Source: Pomphorhynchus laevis (lineage: Eukaryota; Acanthocephala; Palaeacanthocephala; Echinorhynchida; Pomphorhynchidae). From it: a stretch of DNA of 64,000 nucleotides. How positions within the stretch are numbered: the stretch's first letter is position 1; the number at the start of each line of letters is the position of its first letter. Under the pieces are notes generated by a model that saw nothing but the letters and a program-made list of their open reading frames with translations, was not told the DNA's origin and did not search any database. The position numbers and the translations under genes are program-made. Positions 8,871-19,900 of this stretch are shown here, piece after piece. The DNA is taken from the NCBI GenBank assembly GCA_012934845.2, contig WNNJ02000375.1, positions 1-64,000 of the forward strand, read 5' to 3'.

Positions 8871-10001
8871 TATAGACGACCCATCCATTAATGAGGAATT
8901 AACGGGTGTTGTGCCTACCTTTCCATTATTCGGTCTACGAACAATTTGAAAATTTCTAATTATGTAATTACTATTTGGGTTTGCAAGTCTTTTCTCTTGT
9001 AGCTGTTTGCGCAGAACCTGATTGGCAACACGCTCTTCGGGGGAAAAATCCGGTATGATGTAAACATTCCTAAAACGATCAACTTTTCTCAATTTATAAG
9101 AGTTTAATAAAACGTTGCTGGCCGTTACCTCGTCCGTTGAAACTAAAGTCCACGGAGGAATGTCTGTTCTTTTGGCTGGAAGTCGATGGACCTTAATTGA
9201 AAATTTTGCAGTTATTTGAATGCCTACAGCGGATAAAATGTCTCTAACACTAGCTTCATCATCCGCTGTATTTGGTAGATTGCGTATAATAAAATTTGAC
9301 GAGCGCAAAGCTGATTTTTTGCAACTGTTAATGATTTCCAACGGGGAGTAGATACTTGATTTAATATTAGCAGTGGCAAGGATAGAACGCGTTACTTCTC
9401 TACGTACTACACTTGCGAAACTACGATTCTGAAATGGAGAGGGTTTGTGAGATGATAGATTTTGAGAAAGGTTAGAAGATATTTCCTTGGATTGTGCTAA
9501 TTTTAGTTCATCGATCTTAGCCTCCAAATTGCTTATAGCAACATTCGCCTGTTCTAAGGATTGTTCTATAGTTGTAATGCGTTTTGCAGCACAAATTCCA
9601 CAGATGAATCGCTGAAGAAAGAAATCTCGAGATACCCTACGAGGAGACTTGACAACAGTATATAAAGAACAACCAAAACCGTCACATTTCAATTCAAATG
9701 ACACGTACTCGCTAGAATCATCGTGACTTAACGGAATGGAATCAAGCTTATCTACGCTACGTGCAGTAAGCTGAGACAAATATGCAGATTTGGGAGCGTC
9801 AATAGAAGAATTCGCACGGTTGGAACACCTGCTACCAGGAAGACAATCGACACAGAGTTTGCCGGACTTTGCACACAAACAGCTTTTGCAAACAGCATTT
9901 CGACCATTACATTGGCAACAATGAGAAGCAGACATTTTTCTTTTGTAATTAGCTTGAACAATGATTGCTGCTCGACACTCGTTGCTCGAAGGTTGTCGCA
10001 A
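8868..10001 (-). CDS. APE LINE ORF1 (Cys-rich zinc module, PHD-like knuckle, coiled coil, RRM-like)
   Basis: 377-aa ORF. A downstream Met at nt 9935 (MSASHCCQCNGRN) is the more likely start, because it places the cysteine cluster at the terminus as in the REL LINEs of this window. Order: cysteine cluster (residues about 28-58), a second C-x4-C ... C-x2-C knuckle (about 108-140), a heptad-rich coiled coil (about 145-172), then a FIIRNLP ... RRM-like region and a C-terminal basic block, as in LINE ORF1 RNA chaperones. It ends ATA-TGA-CTA and the same frame continues as ORF2, so the normal product is ORF1 and a minority ORF1-ORF2 fusion is predicted. It binds element RNA (inferred from family). 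Confidence 0.8.
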   Translation of the reverse strand: MRQPSSNECRAAIIVQANYKRKMSASHCCQCNGRNAVCKSCLCAKSGKLCVDCLPGSRCSNRANSSIDAPKSAYLSQLTARSVDKLDSIPLSHDDSSEYVSFELKCDGFGCSLYTVVKSPRRVSRDFFLQRFICGICAAKRITTIEQSLEQANVAISNLEAKIDELKLAQSKEISSNLSQNLSSHKPSPFQNRSFASVVRREVTRSILATANIKSSIYSPLEIINSCKKSALRSSNFIIRNLPNTADDEASVRDILSAVGIQITAKFSIKVHRLPAKRTDIPPWTLVSTDEVTASNVLLNSYKLRKVDRFRNVYIIPDFSPEERVANQVLRKQLQEKRLANPNSNYIIRNFQIVRRPNNGKVGTTPVNSSLMDGSSI

Positions 10002-10204
10002 TATTGCTTGTCAGTAGATTGTATGTCCAGTGATTGTATAGAATGTATGTTGTAAGTAGTATATTAAGCAGCCAAGAAGGTTGTCGAAGGTTTTTCGAAG
10101 GTTGTCGTAATATTGCTTGTCAGTAGCCAAAAATTCGATGGCGATCCATTGTCTCTGTGTATTTACTTTAGATTGTAAGTATTTATTAATCAATTTTTTT
10201 TTAA

Positions 10205-10223
10205 CAATAATAATAATAATAAT
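10205..10223. repeat. AAT microsatellite at 5' border of APE LINE
   Basis: Six AAT units adjoining a T-run at the 5' side of the APE LINE. The same repeat lies at its 3' side (5938), suggesting insertion into an AAT tract or a shared tail type. Confidence 0.7.
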
Positions 10224-10881
10224 CTAAAAAGGATATGAAAAATTTTCCATAAATTTGCTGAAAGTAATAAAACTATTGTAAGTTTTAATCAACGAAAAAC
10301 AAATAAAATAGTTTAATATTTCAAGACTGAGAAGGAATGTCACAAGCTGTTGAATTTTTGACTAAACAATAGACGCGCACATTTAAAAGCAATTAAACAG
10401 ACGGACTGTGCTGTAAAACATACTCAAAGCGCTAAATGTTCATTAAAATATACCATAGCGTCTTATAACATCACTAATAAGATTGAGGGGAAGAAAATGG
10501 AGATGATAATTTGCGGAAAAGTAGCAAGTGATTTGTTCAATGGTTTGAACCAAGACCATTGCTATTCATGGAAATATATTACGTAATGTAAAATTTAGTG
10601 TTTGAATTAAAATTTTGAAATTTAGGGTTTTGCAGACACTCAAAATTGTAATTTTGTAACTTTCATTTTAGACTATAAGCGGTAAACTCAATTTGTCAAA
10701 TAAATTTATATTCGTCTTTATTTATTTTGCTTACTGATTTGGTATATTTTGTATGTTAGTTAAAAATTTGATGTTATATTGGTAACAATAAGATTACGAT
10801 TGATTAAGGTTTACCTTGGCTTTCATCTTGAATTTATTTTGATGTAGATTCATTATTGGACAATTTTTACCTCTAAACGAT
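10224..10881. other. AT-rich region upstream of KICS2 start
   Basis: About 650 bases with no ORF or repeat that I recognise. It directly precedes the first KICS2-like codon and may hold the promoter and 5' UTR; no specific element is recognisable. Confidence 0.4.
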
Positions 10882-10968
10882 ATGACTATGAATAGTAAAG
10901 AACTCACACTAGAAAAATTTTTCAAAATGATGAGTGTAATGGCGTTTGATAAAGCCCGAGAAATTATT
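10882..10968 (+). CDS. KICS2: KICS2-like exon 1
   Basis: 29 codons from ATG to donor GTATAA, phase 0. A second in-frame ATG lies two codons on. Intron 1 is 50 bp. Confidence 0.75.
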
Positions 10969-13900
10969 GTATAATGTTAAGGCTTATTCATTCATTTTTG
11001 AACGTATCTGTTTTGTAGGATGTTGAAAAGGACTGGAAAATAGATGCACAATGGAGTTCTATTGGTGTGATCCTTACCGCGTATACTTGCCTTGAAAAGA
11101 ACTACTATTCTCTTAATCTATGGAATCCTGCCAGCAAATATATACTGCGTAAAGAGCCAGTGGAGGTGATATTTTAAAAATATAACAATTATTCACTCCA
11201 TTATTTCATTTATAAAATTTTAAGATATTCAGTAATGTTTTCAATGACTAGAATACATTCGTTTAAAATAAATACTTAATAACATGTTCATCTCCCCAGT
11301 TATTTTCAGATCTCACTTCAAGTATTAAATCTTATCAGATAATTGAGTTTACGTATTTTAAACTATTTGTTAATTTAAAATAATGTTAAATAATTATAAA
11401 TTATATAATATTCTATACGATTTATTTTTATATAACGATTAAATTTGTAATTAAAATTTACAATAAAGTCAATTTTTATGAATGACTAATACATATTTAC
11501 GATTCATCAGAATAAAGATTCATCAGGAGGAACTGCCCTGTAATCAGGTTTCAGACTTTTATTTTGATTGAAATCAGCAAGGCGATTGTATTTAAGGCAG
11601 AAACAGTTTTTTCATTATCCTTATTTTGCTTTAAGTCAGATTTGGTTTAAAATAGATAAAAATAGACCAACAACTCAAAATTTGTAACAAAGAAAATAAT
11701 TAAAATGTAACAAAAATGTAAAAATAGTTAACCTCTCCGTATAATGTCCATAATCGACAGCGTTAGACTTCCTCCTCTTTGTTATCACTACTTTCAGATA
11801 GCGCCAGATCATCTAGAATATCTGAATCAACTGATCCACTGACAACTAGCCGGCCTTTTTCCGGTAACATCTATTTGTTTATAGTGGGCATAATTGTTTG
11901 ATCTGTTTCACAAAAGTCAGTTAATAATTCTGTTTCATAATTAAAACTTCCGTCCGATTCATGATTATCACTATTTGCGTTCGATAAACTGTCAGTTAAT
12001 TCATAATCAGATAATGTATGTACGTAATGTGTCATATAATTGACGGTCTGTTTACTAATTTCGGTTTCTGGCTGTGAGTTTATAGGTAAAGATTCAGGAT
12101 CATCAGCGTCGTTATTATTTGATGAATTGTCACATTGTTGCAGAAAGGTGTCAAAATGTGGCTTAATTTTGCTTGAAAGGCTTTAGAGCTTTACTGTGAT
12201 TGCAGAGCTCAATACTTTTAGTGTGAATTTTTCGTTTTCTTTTATAAGTACACAATTTCTGTAGGAACACAATTTATGAGTTCCTGTAAACACTGACGTA
12301 TCGACACTGGATCCTGGTATATTAGCTAGCGTGACAGTTACTTCATTTGTATTGATAAATTCAATGTATCCAGGAGCGGACTGATCAATTGACGATGGAA
12401 GAGAGTCAACTGCCAGATCAAGTGCTTGGAAGGGGTTCATTCTTCGTGTGGGATTCTCCGTTATGGAGTTAGCAATCTCGTAATACGGTCGGTTTAACAT
12501 ATCAATGCGAGATAATATAGCTTTTGAATTTCCTCTCATGAGTGCTATTGATATTCGTTGTAAGAGCCGTGCAGATGCGATGCTGTATGGTATAGATGAT
12601 CGAATTGCTAAGTATCGGGTGATTCGTCTGATGATTTTCTCCCCTTCCATATTCCAGCCGCCGTAACACTCCAAGACTGCAGGTATGAAGTTATATCCCG
12701 CTTCAATTATTTTAGCACGGTACTTTCTATCTTTGACCGATGATGCGTACTGCGCAGCTGCGTAACCAGGCACATAAGCTGACTGACGAAGAAAAGATTT
12801 CTGTAGTGGATGTGTTACCGCGAAGTTTATAGCATCTGAAGGATCCTCGTAGATAAGAATATCGGCTGGCCGTTCTTGAAGATTTCGGACAAGGTTGCGA
12901 ACCTCGCAACCTACATGCATTCTTGCTGATTGTGCCGCCTGGAGAACGACGTCACGAATTCCATTATGACGCATTCCTGGAAAACCACCGTAGTTACAAG
13001 TTAGTGCATGGAAGCCCTCAGCATCTGCGTTTCGAAAACATCGACTACAACGGTAGTCACTTGGAGCAATTTGCAGGCCTAACCACATTCTTATAAGAAT
13101 TGTAAATTCTTGGTCGGTAAGAGCTAGGCCGAGACTTCGATTTGGGGCGCATTGTAACAATGCGTTCGCATATGGCTGTGATACCGCTATTAGTTTGGCC
13201 CTTGTCCGATCATCTCCTGTGTCTAATAGATTTTTCCGCTTCTCTGAGTCGATTTTGAACGATATTTGATGTTGTCTTGTGGATGAAGCCTGTTGTTCCA
13301 CTTCTGCTCCGTGTAGCGCAAGTATTTCATTCGCGTTTACAAAGCCCGGAAATGTATTTGGATCCTGGTTCACAAACGCGGACACTGTGCTGACGCTTGC
13401 TGCAAAGGCTGTGCTCTGTGTTTGTTTGTACTCCTAAGGCCCAGACCGCCCATTTTTAGTGGGAGCTTAACTTGAGATCGTGTTCGCGCTGACAGTTGTA
13501 TTGAAGCGATGATTTCCATCGCCCGTATCACAGCATTATCAAACTGCTTACAGAGAAGTTCGGTGCTTGCTGGATCTACATTCCTCATTAGGAATGCTAT
13601 TCGTTGAGCGGAAGCACAGTGGCGCAATAGCAGGTAAGCCACATGAGCGTCCGGAAGTGACGCGACAAGCTCTGTGTCATTTACTATGTTTGGTAAGCAA
13701 CTATTTATGAGATATGCTTCTACAAACTCTTGCGAACCAATTGGGCATCCCAAAAGAGTAAAATTGCCGTCAGTCTTGGTATGTGGAGAGTGAGTCCATC
13801 CTGTCTGTGTTGAGATAATTGCTTCTGTGTGGCCTATTAATTAGTTTTTTTTTGCCATTCATTAATAGTCCGATTTTTTCCAGCTCATTTGCAATCATGT

Positions 13901-16900
13901 TTAATGTGATAGCAACTGCCTTGGGTTCACCTCCAATTATTCCATCGTCTAAATACCACTTGTTAAAACCGATACCTGTAACCGAGTCGACTTTCCGAAT
14001 AATCGGTTGGATTGCCAGTGCGAAAAGGAATGGGCCAAGAGGGTCCCCTTGTTGTACTCCTGCTGACGATGTAAGGCTTTTTTGCTGCTCCAAATCGTAA
14101 TTTTGATGGTTGCGAGTAGCACCATTTGATCCATGGTCCGATAGAAGGTGCTTCAATGTCGACTGCGTCAATAAAGCATTGCCTGTCAACTGTATTAAAA
14201 GCGTTCGAAACATCCACTTTCGCCCATACCCAATTTTCCGAGGTGTGCATCTGTTCGTGCAATCGTCGAACCTGGTGAATTATTAAATCTGCGCCATTTG
14301 CCACCGCAACACCGACCTGTTGTGGTTGAAATATTTGAGTGAATTTATAGCGCATCTTCGTGCAAATACACTTTGCACACACCCTCCGTAACAATTCTCC
14401 TTCCGCTATTGGGCGTATACCTCCGTTTGGTTTTTCAAATGCGATATTATCTGCAACCGCAAAATATCGAGATATATGTACAGGAAGGTCACCGGCTGCC
14501 ATATAATTTATCAGATGTGTCAGGCGGCTTGGAAGCTTTCCAGACTGATCCGTTGTGATCACGTCTTGTAGGTGTTCGGCTCTTAAACCCAGACAACATA
14601 ATGACGATGCAGAGGGGAATGAGAAAATTGAATCACGAACGGTATCTGAATCGATGACAATACCGTGTTCTGCCGTTGGGATTGAGGTTATAATACCTTT
14701 ACCGGGTGAGTGCAAATCTGTGAGCTTACGGTGTGTCTGTTCTGTGAACGGCGCCAGCCGTGACGAACATATTCGTTTTATTGCCTTGCCGTGGTTTCCT
14801 GTCGCACAAGTTCGATTGTCATTGTCTTGATTTGTCGTGTTTATGTCGGGTCGTTTGCTTAGCACAAACATGCGTGAGAAAGGAAGTGTCAAACTGCCTG
14901 TTTTCGGCTGACTTTAGTGCATTCTCTATATGTTTTCGTACATTTCGGTGATTACCTGAATGAGCTGATAGGCACACTTTTGCGAACCCCAAAAGACTAG
15001 TCCAGCTATATGGCGATTTATGTTCTAGTGCCTCCTCAATAAGATTGGTAAAAATGCGAGCTGCTTTATTTCGTAAACTCCAAGAGTTCGTCTTACTGTC
15101 AGCGTAGGTGATGCCCAAATACGGTGAAGCATTTCATATGCGTTCAAATTGTGGGAAACGTCGTTGGTCGAAGCCATTTTAGATCCTTTGTAGGTTTGAC
15201 GTTCGGCTGTTAGTTTGACATGGGAGGAAATATTGGGTGTGTAATCAACAATCGAAGCGCAGCTTATGCCTGGGCACCGAACCCCAAAATTCTTGTGAAA
15301 ACGTACATTTCCGAATTTTGTAAGTGCGATTGGCCTGTTACAATGCGGGCAAATGCCAAGCTTTGCCACTTCCATTTCCCAAGGGATTTCCGACGGCAAT
15401 ATGTTGTCGACGGCAATGTGTTATTACTGAGTTTGAGAATTCACGTTTGATTTGCTAAAATATCTTAGAATATCTTAGAATACAAGGTGATTGTGCGTAC
15501 AGGGACTTTCTTATCACTGTGTTTCCAAAGCTTTCGCACTGAAATACACTTCAAAATTGCTCCTCTTTTAAGAGATAATAAGCTGAAAGATCTTTATGTA
15601 AATATAAGAAATTTTTCTAAAGATATCATATGTTCAATAAATAAAAAATTAATTAACGACTATGATATGCTAAATTGTATAATAGACAGTTATTGTAATA
15701 TAAAATACTATAATCGTACAATAAATGTTAATAATAGCAATAGAAAATGTACATTAACCATAAACTTCATTAATAAATGTATAAATAACATAAATATAGC
15801 CGGACTTTTAAATAATTCTTAAAGTAAAGAAATAATATGTCAGATTTAAGTAAATATATTCCTAAAATAAGGTATAAACTCCTACCACCATTAGGACGAA
15901 AAATTTGTAATTATAATAAAGAATTAAAATCAATATGTAACGATAATATTAGAAACATAATGGAAACAGAATGCAATTGTAAAAGTCTTAGTTTTGATAA
16001 AATAAATGAACATATATGTACCCATAATCTAGAATTAATTGAAAATTGTGAATTAAGAAAGCTGCTATCAAAAGAGTATAAATATTTTTTAAAATATTTT
16101 TTAACGATAAATCAATTTATTTAATAAAACATAAAGAAAGAGATAAGAAAAATGTGGAAAAAATTGTCGCTTTCGCTAGTGCAACACCATTCGCTGCAAT
16201 CACAATCGCGTAAAAAGTTGTCCGTTCATAAAGTTCAATTCTCTCCATATTTATTTATTTTCCTTAATTCATGGTAATTGAATGGGTTTTCTATTCGGTC
16301 ATATGAATACGACGGAGCTAAGCGACTGAAAATACAAATGACCATTAAGGAGCGCTCCAACACATCACCATATAAACCATGACAGGCAACATCGACCCTT
16401 GCATTCTTATTCGTTGATGTAGCGGGATTGTCGAAAACAACCTCATCACTCAAAGGTATCAAATGTGGCTCTACCGATACAGAACGACATACTTTTGTGA
16501 GCTCTTTCGCTAATAAATCTCTCACGATATTGTGGCGTACTGTTGGCATGCCACCTGTTTTGCACGAAAGTGAATGATGTATGTTGAATTTTTCTAAACA
16601 TCGACATAGTTTTGGTGCCTCCGGCGGTTTCATGCCATATCTGGCTGCAATTGCATCACGAAATTCTCTTCTTGACAGGTAATACCCCATACGCTTTATT
16701 GGTTTGGCAGATAACCAAGACGACGCCCCCTTCATTTTGATTAATTTTGAGTACTGGTCTTTTTGGGATTTGTCAATAATTTCTTGAAAAAAAATCTTTA
16801 TCTTGTCTTATTTGCTTTCTTATTTTTATTTGCTCTTCCAATAAATCAATTCCATTTAATCCATTTAAGAAGAGTGTACATATTCGAATAGAATCGTCAT

Positions 16901-19900
16901 AATTTCTATTAGGATTTAATTTTGGGTCAATCACTCCTAGACCACCGAAACGAAGTGGCATTGTCACAGTGCGAAACTCATCATTACTCATTTGATTAAT
17001 TCCTGTTATGGCTGGTAAAACTTTGTTCGTAATTTTTCGGAAAGACAAAGGAATTCATCTCCCTTAACTTTACATGTACGTTGTACATAATTCCATTTAC
17101 ACTGAAGCGCTTGTGTGAAAGCTGTGTAGGCTTCCTGCGGAAATTCATTCGCTGCGAGAGTTAATCTTGACAAAATACACTCCCAATTTTCAACTTTTCT
17201 GCATAAAAAATTTGACACAAAATTCTCCTCACCAATTGCAGACCCCAAAATTTGAAGATCATGATCGTTTATATACAAAGCGTATTGTTTATGATTTATA
17301 GAATTTTTGCTTAACAGTTAAATTTTTTAATAATCAGATCAGATAACTGAGTCCCCTTAAAAATTCTATCCGCACTACATATATTGTCTTCGTGAACCAG
17401 TAATTTGCATTTATTTTCATTTAAATGGAAGCCGAAATATGGTCTAATCTTACTTAATAGGTTCCATACTTTTAATAAATCATTTACATTGCCAACGTAT
17501 ATCCCATCATTCGCGAAACATCTATGACTAACGTCTGGAGCGGCAGCTAGAAGCCGTTGAATTAATGGCAGAGATGATGCAGCATACACAATCATTGATA
17601 GTGGATCACCCTGTGTAAATCCCTCATTTGAGTAGATAAAATCTCCGTCTACAGACAAACTCGCAGAGCAACCATAAATATTTCTTAAAACAGTTGTCAA
17701 TGAAGGGCAAACCTTTTAATATTTATCAGGGCAAGTATTCGATTTACGTTATGAAGAGCATTACTTGCATCTAATTGCAAAATGCCAAATTCTTCATTCT
17801 CGTTATAAATATGCTTTAAAGAATAAATGGCCGCTTCAACACCACAGCTTTAACCGGCACATAGTTGATAGCATCCCGCAACACTCTGCAGGTCTTTACT
17901 GATACGTCTTGCTAGAACTTTGCCTATAATTCTTCGTGATACTTCACCTATTCCTATAGGTTTTATTCCAGGTGATTTGTTCGTTGGTACGAGTCGACTT
18001 GCAGTGAAGGCCTCAAGTACATACGGATTTAATTCTTTAGTAGCTAAAGTTATCGCGAAATTTGCGAAGCTTGATGCGAGTTTTTCAGAATAAAGGCCAA
18101 ATGTGCAAAGCATATCACGCCAGAATTTCGCATCAATCCCAGACGGACCTCCTGCACCTTGAGTACGTCTACTGGCCTCGACTATTTGTTCCCCGGATAT
18201 GCTCTCAAAAAGTATAGGATTGTGCTCGACAACATTTGGCAGTGGATCTTGCAGAACTGCTTAATTTATTACATCAGATGCCTTTGGATGCAATTAAACG
18301 AGTCTTTCACGCACACTTTTGTTATTTACTGTATCATTTAGGCACAGGGTTCTTCCATTCAAATCAGAACCTTCAAGCAATCGTATGGCAGCATTTGTCT
18401 TGCCATTTGTCATGAGTTTTGAGAAATTTTGTATCCGCTTATTTGATGATTCCACGTTTCTAGGTTTTCGTAGTTTCAACCTGTTTTGAAGTATTCTTGC
18501 TTCTGCCAGCAACGTACATATATTTTTATCATCCCATAGTTTGAGACGTCTTTCGATATTTGTTCGTATTGTCTTGGTCTTTACACATTCTAGTTAATGG
18601 AGTGCAAGCTGACAGAAGACAGTAATTGACTTTAAAGTGTATTCAACATTAATTTGGTCTTGTGATACCATATTATATACTGAAGCTAATTTAGCGACCA
18701 ATTCATTGCTAGCATTGCACTTTGGTAAATACCATAAGTTAGGTTTTCATAGGATAACCTCACTGTAAAATTCATCCATGTCAAAATATGATTGTGTAAA
18801 GATGATACCACATCCATTATCGTATTTTTAAGGGTTCAAGTATCCACAATCATTTATATGCGGTAAAGGAAGAGAGCTAGTTCCATTATTTTTTTCAGAT
18901 GCATTTACAGCGTTGATATCACTGTTAAGATGATAGTATGAGCCGCTGCTCAAATTGACTTCACGTGTGTTTTTAGGAGAGTCAGGTTTTTTGTTCATGC
19001 ATTCTGTTCAAAATTTACACCAAATTTTGCACATTTACATGCTTTGCATCTTGCTAATTGCCCATTACAATCACAGCATCTTTTCAAATTTGATGGCTTT
19101 CCTCGGGGCATAATTCGTTGTGTTGTATTGAGTTATTCGTTGATATTCTGCTGTAGTTGATATTTATTCGTTGATATTCTGTGTATGTAGTTATGTATGT
19201 TATTTATTGTATTAATATTATGAATTTTCGTTGAACGGGGCGAGTCGATCGGAATTGTAAATAGTTGGTTATCAAGAAAGTTTTTACTTGTATGTTATCA
19301 AAGAGTATAAATATAGATTAAATAATAACAACGACAAAAATAAAATATACAATTCGTTATATAATAACTTAAATGATTACTTTAGTAAGCTGATTAATAG
19401 TGAAAGCTCGAATATATCTAAGATTAACATTTGGAAAGATTATATATTTGATAAAATTAAAAATAAAATGAAAATAACAAACAATTATAAAAGGAAAGAT
19501 AAAATTAATAAAGATATGTATAAAGAACTTACTAAATTAAAGGATAACTATATAATAACAACTATTGATAAAGCTAGTAATAACTTTGTCTTCATATGCA
19601 AAAAGCTTTATTATGATATACTAATAAAAGAGGTTAATTCTAATGATTTAAATGTAAATCCAACATATGAACGTAGTGAGTTGAGTTTAGAAACAATTAT
19701 TACAAGTCACTGTTCTATAATGGATAAAAAGGGTATAAAGGTTGAATTAGATAATAAAACTATACCTATATTATATTGGAATCCAAAATTACATAAAAAT
19801 CCAATAAAACCTGGGTTCATATGTAGTGCGTTTAAATGTACATTAAAACCACTTTCTGTCTATATGAATAAAATACTTAAAGTAATTAAAGCACATTTTA

